Below, piece after piece: positions 1 through 11,300 of a stretch of DNA of 64,000 nucleotides. The position numbers and the translations under genes were made by a program. Each line of letters begins with the position of its first letter. The first letter of the stretch is position 1. The notes under the pieces were generated by a model. The model searched no databases and was not told the DNA's origin. It saw only the letters and a program-made list of their open reading frames with translations. Location: positions 81,142 to 145,141 of the forward strand of contig QANZ01011469.1 of NCBI GenBank assembly GCA_003254925.1, given 5' to 3'. Source of the stretch: Chamaecrista fasciculata. Lineage: Eukaryota > Streptophyta > Magnoliopsida > Fabales > Fabaceae.

Positions 1-362
1 AAAAAAAATTAATAAGAAATGATGGAGAGAGAGAAAATTATAAGTGTAATAAATGAGGGTATGTAAAATTACTATTTTGTCTAATTATCTTTTTTATATT
101 TGTATTAGAGTGTAGGTAAATATAGGTATATAAATAGGGGTAGATTAGTAAATGTATGATAAATGGGATGATGATTTGGATGAGATGAGATGAGATTATG
201 TGCCAGACAAACACCCAAACTTGACTATTCATCTAATTTTAGGTTGAGATTAGGATTAGAATGGGATGAGTTTGGGATGCCCCATCCCCAAAGAGGCCCT
301 TAATTGAGATTATCATAATCTTTTGTGGCTCTTAAGTCTTTATAAATAAATTTTAAAAAAAA

Positions 363-436
363 TGTCTGAGCCCGGGTTCGATCCGGGGACCTCTAGTGTG
401 TGAGACTAGCGTGATAACCAACTACACCACCCAGAC
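363..436 (-). tRNA. tRNA-Val (anticodon CAC)
   Basis: Read on the minus strand, this 74-nt stretch folds as a complete cloverleaf. A 7-bp acceptor stem (GTCTGGG with CTCAGAC, one G-T pair) encloses a D-arm with GTGTAGTTGGTTATCAC, an anticodon arm CTAGTCTCACACACTAG with CAC in the loop, and a T-arm CCCCGGATCGAACCCGGG. The last base is the discriminator A. No intron is seen. The A- and B-box promoters are internal. Nothing in the sequence suggests it is a pseudogene. Confidence 0.93.
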
Positions 437-645
437 GTTGTGATGGTGGGAACTTCGAGAACCTAATAATTTATTTAATCTTATAAGTTATGACCTTTTT
501 AACATATTTTCATCAAAAGTCTCAATGAAAAAATATATTAGAAATTACACCCAGGCCAAAAATATATATATATTAGAAATTATACTATCCTTGACCTTAA
601 TGTCAATAGTAACCAAGCAAATTTTCATTTTTCACTACTCAAGAG

Positions 646-921
646 TAAGAGTGTTCGTCGGGCGGTTTGGACGGTTTGAAACGATTTTTCAAACCAAACT
701 AATGATTAAATTTCATTCATCAAACCAAACCAAACCAAACCAATATATATATATATATATATATAAGTAAATAAGAGTTTTAGCGGTTTGGCGGTTTGGT
801 TCGGTTTGTGCGACGTCCAAACCAAATCAAACCATTCATCTATCAGTTTGGTTCGGTTTCACCTTCGGTTTGGTTTGATTTGATTCGGTCAATCGGTTTG
901 GTTCGGTTTTGAACACCCCTA
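646..921. mobile_element. hAT-type MITE
   Basis: A 276-bp non-coding element. It begins TAAGAGTGTTC and ends GAACACCCCTA (imperfect terminal inverted repeats) and is flanked by an exact 8-bp target duplication, CTCAAGAG, at 638-645 and 922-929. The 8-bp duplication is the hAT superfamily mark. Its interior is almost only variants of GGTTTGGTTCGGTTT and the complement, plus a TA microsatellite near 743-765. The larger element at 27806-28555 has the same ends. Confidence 0.8.
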
Positions 922-1561
922 CTCAAGAGGATTAATGAAGGTATGGACATGGCGCTGGGAGGAATTATTATGATTATTATTTGTTCCAAAAGGAGGAATT
1001 AAAAATTATGTGAAATTGTTACCCAAAAAAATTTACACATGAAATTGAAAGCTACATTATTTGGGCCGCCGGAAAACCCAAATAGAAACATGGAAGATGG
1101 CAAATTAATTAGTAATGCATACATTGTAAAGGCTTGGTTATGTTGTAATTCAATCTTTTATTTTTTTTTCTTGTCACCATTTTGATTTTATAAATTTTTC
1201 ATGAGTTCTAATATTTGGTCCCAAACTCATTTTTTATCCTGATTTGTTCTTATTTGTTTACGGTCTCAACTAGGCAAAAAAAAGTTAAATTATTTGACAT
1301 TATTTGTTAACAGTTTCAGTTAGACAAAGAAAAGACTCGTTAAAAGCAACACGTAATTCTGAATTTGTTGCATTTAAACTTAAAATGAGAGAGATATAGT
1401 CACATTTAATCATCAGAAGTAAATTGTGAAAAAATTGAGGAACTTATAGGATCAAAATTGTAATAAAAAAAATATAAAAGACTAGATTGCAACTTATCCC
1501 AAATATAATGGACTGAAATTGCATCTTGACTTATTATATAAAAAAAAAAAGTAATTTTACT

Positions 1562-1592
<31 letters not shown>

Positions 1593-1691
1593 TTTTTTTC
1601 TTGTCATTCTCTTGGATCATATATATGATATCCATTACATGATATAGTCCAAACAAGGGATATGGAAGAATATCAATTTAGATTCTCTATA
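922..1691. other. AT-rich intergenic stretch, no gene seen
   Basis: I see no coding frame, RNA gene or clear transposon ends here. A TA microsatellite lies at about 1566-1592. The segment 1-301 before the tRNA is likewise non-coding; its right end (…CCAAAGAGGCCCTTA) resembles the end of a Harbinger-type MITE cut by the window start. Confidence 0.5.
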
Positions 1692-1965
1692 CTCCCTCCG
1701 TTCCTATATATCTGATGTTTAAGGTAAAAACACACAGACCAAGGAAATGATTAGCTCACCTAAAATGAAGAGAAAAGTGAGGTAAAAAGACTAAACTATC
1801 CCTATTAAATTACTAGGAAAATGTTTATTCATTTATGACTCTACTATATTTAATAGGGATAGAATGGTAAAAGAATAATTAATGCTCTCTTGAAGTTATA
1901 AAACATCAGATATTTTGGAATAAAAAAAGTTCTCCAGAAAAGCAGATATTCAGGAACGGAGGGAG
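1692..1965. mobile_element. Stowaway (Tc1/mariner) MITE
   Basis: A 274-bp element with the classic Stowaway terminus CTCCCTCCGTTCC at the left and its complement GGAACGGAGGGAG at the right. It is flanked by TA dinucleotides at 1690-1691 and 1966-1967, the expected target duplication. Sub-terminal inverted homology (TATATCTGATGTTT against AAACATCAGATATTT) extends inside the ends. It has no coding capacity and would depend on a mariner-like transposase elsewhere. Confidence 0.9.
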
Positions 1966-2142
1966 TACTATTTTAGAGGTGTAGTACTGAAAGAGATAGG
2001 AATAGGTTAGAGAGAGAAAATGTCAGTAAGACTCACTTTCTCTCTCTACTTGTTCCTTTCACCTGCACTATAAATGATTCAAATTGAGAAGAGAATTGCT
2101 TCATATTTTCTTTTGTGGTCATTATTGTTATTCATCTTTGAT

Positions 2143-2176
<34 letters not shown>

Positions 2177-2485
2177 TAACTTCTGCCCTCATCAGTGCAT
2201 TGCCATTGATTAGAAAGAATCTTTGTTTAATACTCAATAAATCATTCTGTTTTGCACCAAAACATTAATAACTTAACTCGCCGATTAATTAATTTCTTCA
2301 TATATAACATAGAAGTTCATATATATATGGATCATATTCATACCACCCAAGCACCCACACTGGCAATACTTATAAATATATAGTACTGTTGAACAGCATA
2401 TTATTTACTTATATGCATTCACTCCTAATACACTCATATATATATATATATGAGTTGTTGAAGTAATATAAAAATACATATAAAA

Positions 2486-3110
2486 CTAACAAGTAGGGTA
2501 GGGAACCCCACAAGAGCTAGCAACCTTTCTGGCACCAGGGGAGTTAACATATTGCCCCAAACTTGGGTTTTTGATGTACCCACACAGGCATGGCCTCTGC
2601 TCCCTCACCTGAAAAATGTAATTAATTAATTATTAAGGACCAATTTAATACAAATTTAAGGATAAAAAATTATAAATTTAGTACCAATTCAAGTACAAAA
2701 TAGAATCAGTTAAAATTCAAGGGCCAAATTGTTACAGTAACCAAATCATTGACAATTGCAATATTTCAAAGATCAAATTGTATATTTTAATTATTTAGAG
2801 ATTGATTCATTGATTGAAGTGTGAAAAAAAATTAATTTTTAATTTAAAAAAATCTTAAAATTATATTGCACTTCATTATGAAGTATTCCTAGAAAATCCA
2901 AATTCACCACTACCTATATATATATACCTTTTGGCAACAAGCGGTGGATGGTGGAGAGGATGAAGAAATAGCACCAAAGCATGGAGCCAACTCAACAGGA
3001 TTGCAAGTGACACCCTCAGCCATGTGAGGAGGCAACTCAACTATAAGCATCATCAGCATTATGGCCATAGCCAACACACCCACTTCATGATTTGCAAACA
3101 CCTTCTTCAT
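2486..3110 (-). CDS. Type 2 non-specific lipid transfer protein, two exons
   Basis: Exon 1 is 2928-3110 and exon 2 is 2486-2608, joined by a phase-0 GT-AG intron of 319 bp, giving 101 aa. Residues 1 to about 32 form a hydrophobic signal peptide (MKKVFANHEVGVLAMAIMLM…). The mature part shows the eight-cysteine pattern C-x7-C-x13-CC-x8-C-x-C-x23-C-x6-C, which is the type 2 nsLTP spacing, including QRPCLCGYIKNPSLGQYV and the ending CGVPYPTC. Such proteins are secreted, hold four disulfides and bind lipids in an internal cavity; they are linked to cuticle and suberin formation and defence. The intron falls between the CC pair and the CxC motif (CCQK|VREQ). Intact, with no close neighbours; the specific role is unknown. 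Confidence 0.92.
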
Positions 3111-3474
3111 CTTTTTCTTCTTCTTCTTTTGTTATTTGATGAGGCTTGCTAGCTATCTAGCTGCATGTATAAATATATGATGAGGGTAACTAATAAGCAT
3201 TTTATAGCTAGAATGAGTGGAGGGAGAGGAAATATGAGCTGGAAGTGAAAGAGTGTAAGAGTGGGTTAGGTTGGGTGGGAGTGATGAGTGAATTAGTGAG
3301 TGAGTGAGTGAATGAGATTATTAATGGAAGAAGGTCCCACGTCACATCCAAATTGGAGACATAGTTGGAGTGCGTACGTAATTAAATTACTCACAAGTCA
3401 CAACTCACCATATCCCATACATGCATCTCTCAACTCTGAATGATCTACATATAGAGGCTAAATGTATTTTTGGG

Positions 3475-4907
3475 CGAAGTAGTGGTTCAAGGTTCAATGG
3501 TCTGATCGGAGTTCAACCGGAATCGGACTATTAATAATTAAATAAATTAAAAATAATATAATTAATTTAAAATAATAAAAATATACTAATAAATATTAAA
3601 AATATTTAATAAATTCTTTAAATTTAAACTTGATTGAATAATATGAGAATTAAAAAGATAAACGATTAAATATTGAAGTGAAAACTATCAAATAGCTTAT
3701 TATTTTGAGTCTAAACTTAATAAGAAAAAAATTCTTTAAAAAAACATCATTTTAATCCCAAAAAGTAAAAAAAAAAAAAAAAATTGAATAAAACAACTCT
3801 GAACCGATTTGAACCCAAACCGTCCGGTTCAAGGCGGTTTTCCCGGTTTTTTAGCCAGTTTATCCAGTTGTTGACCGGTTCTATGCATGGGCAGTTCTCT
3901 AGCCAACTCGGACCCACTGTCTGATTCCCGGTTCAGCCGGTCCTGTCCGGTTTTCACAACAGTGACTGAATATGATCATATCCATTATGTTTTAAGTTTG
4001 AATACGACAAGCACAGAGCTATGTATTGCTTTTGACGAATCATTTTTCAGTCTANAGGCTCTTATCAAAAGAATATCTTATTCTTATAGTAATGCGGTTT
4101 GAATAAATTACATGACAAAAATACTACTTTAATTATGAGAATGCATAGAAAGTGAAAAATATTTTGCCAACTAAATTATTAATTTTTTTTGGCCAAACTA
4201 AATTATTAATTCAGTCTAAACTATTTAGCATATTGAAGTAGTTCGCTTTTTAGTAAAGTTTTTAAAACTGGACCGGACATTGAAAAGGGCGAAGTAGGGG
4301 TTCAAGGTTCAGTGGTCCGACTGAAATTCAACCATGATCGAACCGTTAATTAAATAAATTAAAAATAATAAATTTAATTTTAAAATAATAAAAATATACT
4401 AATAAATATTAAAAATATTTAATAAATTCTTTAAATTTAAACTTGATTGAGTAAGAATGTGAGAATTAAAAGGATAAACGATTAAATATTGAAATGAAAA
4501 CTATCAAATAGCTTATTATTTTGANTTGAAGTGAAAACTATCAAATAGCTTATTATTTTGAGTCTAAACTTAATAAGAAAAAAATTCTTTAAAAAAACAT
4601 CATTTTAATCCCAAAAAAAAAAAAAAAAAAAAAATTGAATAAAACAACTCTGAACCGATTTGAACCCAAACCGTCCGGTTCAAGGCGGTTTTCCCGGTTT
4701 TTTAGCCAGTTTATCCAGTTGTTGACCGGTTCTATGCATGGGCAGTTCTCTAGCCAACTCGGACCCACTGTCTGATTCCCGGTTCAGCCGGTCCTGTCCG
4801 GTTTTCACAACAGTGACTGAATATGATCATATCCATTATGTTTTAAGTTTGAATACGACAAGCACAGAGCTATGTATTGCTTTTGACGAATCATTTTTCA
4901 GTCTAAT
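3475..4907. repeat. Duplicated AT-rich repeat interrupted by two Ns
   Basis: A repeat beginning GGCGAAGTAGTGGTTCAAGG occurs at about 3475 and again at about 4290. Within it, 3674-4054 and 4526-4907 are nearly identical (the only difference I see is in a poly-A run). The first copy ends exactly at the N at 4055 and the second starts exactly after the N at 4525. The 36 bases just before the second N are repeated just after it. This is the signature of unmerged overlapping contig ends, so the copy number is doubtful. A short open frame in both copies (starting MGSSLANSDPLSD) resembles no protein I know. Confidence 0.7.
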
Positions 4908-6690
4908 TGAAACTGTAAACAAATAAGATCAAAATTTAATTTTGGCTCTGAAGTGAGTCACTGGTTTCATGGTCGAACAAGTAATGTTGGTTGTATATTT
5001 TTCATTTGAGTCCAAATGTGATGAGTTCAGAGTTACAAATTACTCTTGACGAGTATTTTTTCTACTCAATTGAGACTGTCAACAAATAAGCTAGGTTAGA
5101 TTAAATCAAATTTTAAAGTGAGTTTTGGATCAAATAGTAAAATTTTTTAGAAACCTCTAGGACCAAAATTGTAAGAAAAAGTTACAGGATTGAATTATGA
5201 ACTATCTCAAAAATATAAAGAACCAAAAGTGAATTTTAACACACACACGTGTGTGTATATATATATATATATATGAGTATGGGTATGGGTACATGACATT
5301 GCCATGTGAACTATGAATGATTATTTTTGTACTCACTTAGAATTGTGGATATATCACTTATTAAATGAGAAAGAAAAAAATAAACTTACATTTTTTTTTC
5401 ATAAAAGTTACATAATTAATAATTTTTGAAAGTGTAATTTATATATCTTAATCTTTAAAAGTTATATAGAGGCATTAAATTATACAACTTAGTCCTTAAG
5501 TCTCTTTTTAAAGAATTAATTTGATATGGATAAAAAGATTAAAATATATTAGTTCACAATTTTAAAGATTAAAAAGTATAAATTAAATTTTACGGGAATT
5601 AAATAATTAATTCATATATTTTTCAAGAATTTTTTTTTGCCTGAATATATTTTTCAAGAATTGATTAATATATTTACTCAAAAAAAATGTTAATGAGATT
5701 CAATAATTGCTAGAGAGAATGACTCTACAAGTGTTCAAATTCTCAAGAGCATTATCTTTAATAGAATCAATAATTAATGAGATTAAGCTTTGTGCTGAAA
5801 CCATGGACGACTATCACTATGTATATGGTCTATAAATATGGTCCATAAATAGGATTTTGCTATAAAAAGCTCAATCTAATAAGCTTTAAAGTTTAAATAG
5901 CAAAATCCTAGTATTTTGCAATACAAATATTGGTGCAATTTCGTTTCGTGGAATGTGTGCATCATTAATGAAATTGCTACTATGTTATTTTGAGTTGTTG
6001 ATATTCAAGTTAATCACGTAATTCTAAATTTGACAAATCTAAACTTAATTCTAATAAAAGCGTTAACAAACACAATATAAAATTTCCTGAGAAATATTAT
6101 GGAATTTCTTTGAGTATAATTGAGTTTAAAGCATATTTTTTAAAAAAATTAACATTAATGTTTTGCATTTTTTTTTTGAGACACAGCAATACAAGAGAAA
6201 TTTTCGTTCAGATTAGTACAAAAAGTCTACAAAGTAGTCAAAATGACAAAAAAACAAATTGTATGAGAATTGAGAATTAAATGACACTCGCTGAATTACA
6301 AGAATGGAAATGAATTTTAGGTTGAATCGCACCGAGTAAACTACATTTTTTTATCATCATCATCAAATTCAGAGAGATAGATAGAGAATCAGAAAAGTAG
6401 CTAGATAATTTATTCTGTTAGTAATGGGGTCAATAACTCTATGATTAAATTTTCTAGCTCTTTGTATTAAAAAACAAACAAGGTGATCCAACCATTGTCA
6501 GACTATTTAAATCCCACTTGAATGTTGTGGGAATGCCACTAAATAAATGGGAATGGTGATTTGAATACTTAATGATCTTTAGATAGCTAGTGCCTCCACT
6601 TTACAAACTCCTTCAGCCTAGAGTGAGGCAAGTGTTTATTTCTTGCACTAAAACCAACAACAATCGTGAAATTGAGGTGTCTAACTTTTT
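4908..6690. other. AT-rich intergenic stretch, no gene seen
   Basis: No coding frame or RNA gene is supported. A mixed AC/GT/TA microsatellite lies around 5240-5275. Scattered phrases of the type 'gaccaaaattgtaag' resemble decayed MULE-MITE arms. Confidence 0.5.
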
Positions 6691-6694
6691 TTAA

Positions 6695-6842
6695 TTGATG
6701 TAAAGAAGTTGGGTGTTGAGACCTCTCCCATCTGAAGTATTTTTTCCTTTTAAAATTTACAGATTTTGAGATTAAAAAAAAAATATTGATCTAAATTCTA
6801 ATGGGGGAGAGATTAGATATTCTAACACCCAACTTCTTCATA
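6695..6842. repeat. Small inverted-repeat element
   Basis: The left arm contains AAGAAGTTGGGTGTTGAGA and CCTCTCCCAT; the right arm contains ATGGGGGAGAG and TAACACCCAACTTCTTCAT. The arms are about 35-40 bp each around an AT-rich loop of about 70 bp. Non-coding, possibly a MITE. No convincing target duplication was found. Confidence 0.5.
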
Positions 6843-7368
6843 GATTTTTTTTTATTTATAATCTGGTTTTATGTAAGGAGTATTTTGAAGACACTAATTA
6901 ATTGTATCTTTGGTCTTATTTAGAGAGTTTTAATCTAACATAATTTTTATAAAATTAATTCTACATGTTTTTATAAATTTTTATTTACTTAATGTGATTA
7001 TATTTTTCTCGTTTTAAATTAAAAAATGAAGAGTTTAAAATTACATATTTTTTATGAGTCTTTTTTCTATTCAATTAGAAATCGTTAAGGAATAAAGTTA
7101 AATTAGATCCTGAAAGTGAAGTGAGCCGCTCATTTTACAATTAAATAAACAAATTTAATTATATTACTCTCATTTCAAATCCGAATACCACAAGTTCAAA
7201 AGTACAATCCAGATCATTTTCTTGTTTATTTGAAATTATCAGTAAATAAGATCAATTATCAAATTGTAATATAATATAAAAAATAATACATAATACATGA
7301 CCGTGATAGTTAATAACTTTAAATTACTATTTTTTTGGCCAAAGTGACTGTTGCAAATATATATATTA

Positions 7369-7894
7369 AGCCAAAATGCAGAGACACCCCCTGAGTTTGA
7401 GTGGGTGCACATAACATCCCTGAGTTTTCAATTTGTGCAAATAGGACCCATGAGTTTTCAATTACGTGCAAATAACACCCTTATGTTAAATTTTGGCCAA
7501 ATTAGTGAGAGTATAATAGTAATTTCATAAAAAAATCTAGGCCAAAGTCATATTTTGGTTTCTCAAGTTTGCTCAAAATTCTATTTTGGTCCCTCAAGTT
7601 TCTAGAAAGTTCCACCATTAGTCTCTTTCTAATTTCCATCCAATTTTTCTGTTAAATAAAAGAAAAAATTGGTTTACTTTACCCAAAAAGTTTTATTTTT
7701 GAATTAAGGTCATTTCTTTTTATAATAGGACCAAAGTGTAAGAACAAATAAATAAACTAATATTTGAAACAATTTTTCCCAACCCAGCAAACAAGTCTTC
7801 CTCAAGGGTCCTATTTGCACAAATTGAAAACTCAGGAGTGTTATGTGCACCCACCCTAAAACTAAAACTCAGATGGTGTCTCTGCATTTTGGCC
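7369..7894. mobile_element. Non-autonomous MULE (Mutator-like) element
   Basis: A 526-bp element starting AGCCAAAATGCAGAGACACC and ending GGTGTCTCTGCATTTTGGCC, flanked by an exact 9-bp target duplication TATATATTA (7360-7368 and 7895-7903). Long sub-terminal inverted homology reads as variants of 'cctgagttttcaatttgtgcaaatagga'. The middle (about 7540-7780) resembles the left arm of the element at 26046, so it may be a nested or composite element. No captured gene is seen. Confidence 0.8.
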
Positions 7895-8309
7895 TATATA
7901 TTATTATATATAGTGATGCATTTTTTATTTTTTATGACGATGCAACTCCAAAGTGAATTCAGAAAGAAAAAAAATAGAGAGCAAAAATTTAAGGGTCAAT
8001 GCTGCATTACAACAAATAAAATTTGATATAACACGTCCATGTAATGTAATAAGCAATTTACAGTTTTCCCCGCGCTTTCCATTCTCATTTTCTATCACAT
8101 CATCTATATTCATCACGGAAACGAAACTTAATGGTTTCTCTATTTCATTTTCTCTATCAGAAAAATAACTACACAAGGAATAACCAATGAATCAAAAAAT
8201 GTTTACCTGCAGTTTCCAGAAAAATTTTCCACATAAGTGGAAACAACATTGATCCTCACTTGAAGCATAATAGACAGCAGGAGAAAATTATGATGCAGAA
8301 AAAAGCATT

Positions 8310-11300
8310 TTATTGGCTCTGAGTTTCCTCTGGGTTTTTCGCTTTGCCTCGAAGCATATCACCAAAGTTGCCCATCATGATGCGCCTAAATCTAGTGTCC
8401 TCGGCTGCCACGGCTGGTTGGGCAGCCCTCGGAGACACAACACCTTCCGTCGAAGCTTCCGTATTCTCTCTCTTTCCAAGCAATCCACCTTCACCAAAGA
8501 AGCTGCTAACCGATGAAAGCCCGATATGAGCACCCATCACCTTACTTATGGTGTCAAAAGCTCCTCCTGATCTTTCCTTCATAATAATTTCAAGGGCTTC
8601 TTTATGTGCTGGATCCAATGCATCCAAGTCTTTTAAGAGGTTCTGTATAGCAGGCAGGAGGAAGTCCCGGACACTATTGGCAGGAAGATCTGTAGATGAC
8701 ACTGAATTTAATATACTTTGGCGAAGAAAGATATCTTATGAAATCAGCAGTATCAAGTCTCAATGGGAAATTAGAACTTCTAAACTAGGATTTTGATGCT
8801 TGATTATGCTTCATGTAGCTTATTATATTACCGAATTGGTGTATACAATTGGAATTTACAGGTGATTTGTCACTGTATAGGGAGTGACTTTAGTTTGTAG
8901 GATTAACATCAAATTAGATGAACGAAAATAATGCAGAATAGAAACGTTTTCAGCCAGTTCAGAGAAACAAAATTGTCAATTGCCAAAGCAACATTTATGT
9001 ACTGTCCATGAGAAGACTATAACAATAAACAATACCTTGACTTAAACACCAGAAAAGAAATAATATCTTCAAAAGGGAGAGGAAGGTGAAATAAACAATT
9101 TTTAATAGAGCAAACCTGTAGCATCCAGAGCACGGATTGCCTCACAAAATGCATTGGTTTTCTCACGGCGGCGCACCAAATCACTTGAAGAAGTTGGCAC
9201 AGCTGTCAGTTGGAAAATCTTGGACAAAAGATGTAGATATCGTTAAAGAAACAAATGCATAATTTTAGAGACCCGGAAAGGCAGCTGAAAATGCAAGTGA
9301 CTAAGAAAATGATAAATCTATTTCAGTACACTCAAAACTGTTCTGATATTCTACTTTAATTTCACCACAAAGAAGTTTAAGGATATAATCTCTAAGTTTG
9401 TCCGTTGTATGTGGTACAGCAATCACTAATGAACGGATAACAGCAGTAGTAGCTTCGTGGGATCCATCTTCAAGAAAAGCATCCATTTGAACACGTATCT
9501 TATCGACAATCTGAAAGGCACACCATCAGGAAGTTAAAAAAATCCATGCCGCATTAAAAGTTGTAATTTCGCATGAAACAATGAGAAATCCGAGTAGAAT
9601 TGTACCATCTCATTTTTAAAGTGTTGGGCAACAGCACCAAATGCATCTATGCTAGCATACTTGACATTCAGATTTTGGTCAGATCCAAGAGTAACTAAGG
9701 CGGGCAAAATTTGAGTTGAAACAACCTTTGCATCAACATATGGCACCTTTTAATTAAGACAGGCAGAAAGATATGTTAGCTCTGACATTTATAAGAAATA
9801 AGACAGGGTACTAATAAACAGTAAGCTTACAATAACTTTCAGCAGCTTGGCAGCACTTATTTTCATGTTCATTTTAGAGCTAACAACCATTTCCCATAGC
9901 AAATTAATAATCATTCCATGATTTTCTTCATATATGCTGCATTATTTAAAAAAATCATGGTTCAAATACTGGCGACAAAACACAATTTTAAGAAGATACA
10001 TGATGATAGACAAACCAAAGGAAGCGAACAGCTTCAATCATCTCAGCAGTGTGCTTGCTTGGTTGCTGTTCCTTGGATATGTCTTCTACTAGTAGCTTTC
10101 TCAAGTACTCTAATAATTGTTCACGTTTTCCGGGAGCACCCAAAACACCAGACAACAAAAGCGGTAGTACACACATAGTAGATAGCCTCTCCGCAACAGC
10201 AGATCTTGGTCTCAAACCTGAAAGGAACAGTCAAAGATAATCAATGATGTTATAATATCAGTCATCATTTCATGATTTGGAAAAGAATATTGTGAGGTGT
10301 CCAAGGAGACATCCTATTCTAGGTTGATGCCCCTGGCATATATGCTCAATAGTTTGCTCTTTTTTTTTTTAAGTTTTCCCTTTCAAATAATCACATTTTT
10401 AACAGAATAACCATAGGTTAATAATTTGATTACAAAAATTTTGAAGATTTATTTCTTTACAATTCTAGTGTTACTGCAATTTGTGAATATCACAGTGAAT
10501 ACTCCATCGAAAAGTTAACTCCAAGTGTGGATGGGAGGAGTTAGGTAAAAATTTTGTTTTTGACAGAATAATCACTCTTAAATGAAGATTGCGAATATTT
10601 TTGCTGTTCTGTAATAAAGTGTGGTGCACAAACTTGGAAAGGAAAAAAATGAAAATAAAAAAAAAATTAGTGGAAAGTTCCTTGGGATGGGAATATGGTG
10701 GAAAGTGGTGCCTGTCTTCGGAGTACAATGTTTGATAACCATCTCCATATAATTTTTCCTTGATGAATCATTACCTCTAATTCTTGGATGGATTGCACTA
10801 GGAAAAAATTTCAAATCACCATCATCCCCAACTGCTATTAAGAATAGAGGTAGCATTATGCATGATAAGTAGGAATCCCCAAACTGTTCAGAAACAGCTA
10901 ACAGAAACTGCATTTGCACAAGATTTATCAGCAGTCGTTCAAATGCTACGATCGTGATTGTACAAAAACCAGGTGAAAGAATCTGAAGAGGTACACAATG
11001 TCACCTTTGAAATTCGGCTCCGTAAGTTATCTTCTTTATGTGACAATAAGCAGGCCAGCTGAATCAAATTAGGAAAGCATTCAAGATGCATCCATTCAAA
11101 TGCAGGCCATTCAACACGTCCACTGGAAAAAGTGAAAACCACTATGAATGAGTAGCAGCTTTGACATTGCTCTGAATTAGTCTGTGTGTGTGTGTGTGTG
11201 TGTGCATGAATGCATACAAATTTCAACAGTGACCTAAATATAGTTAGCTCTGGACAATAGACCTGATTGTCATCCTTCTCCATAGCTTGCTCGAGAGAAA

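Noticed and set aside
743-765. TA and other short tandem runs as a possible CRISPR or satellite array
   Set aside because: Simple microsatellites; no spaced direct repeats, and the DNA is plant nuclear.
3887-4926. Repeated short frame MGSSLANSDPLSD as a duplicated small gene
   Set aside because: It lies in a repeat with likely assembly duplication around Ns, with no family match and no gene context.
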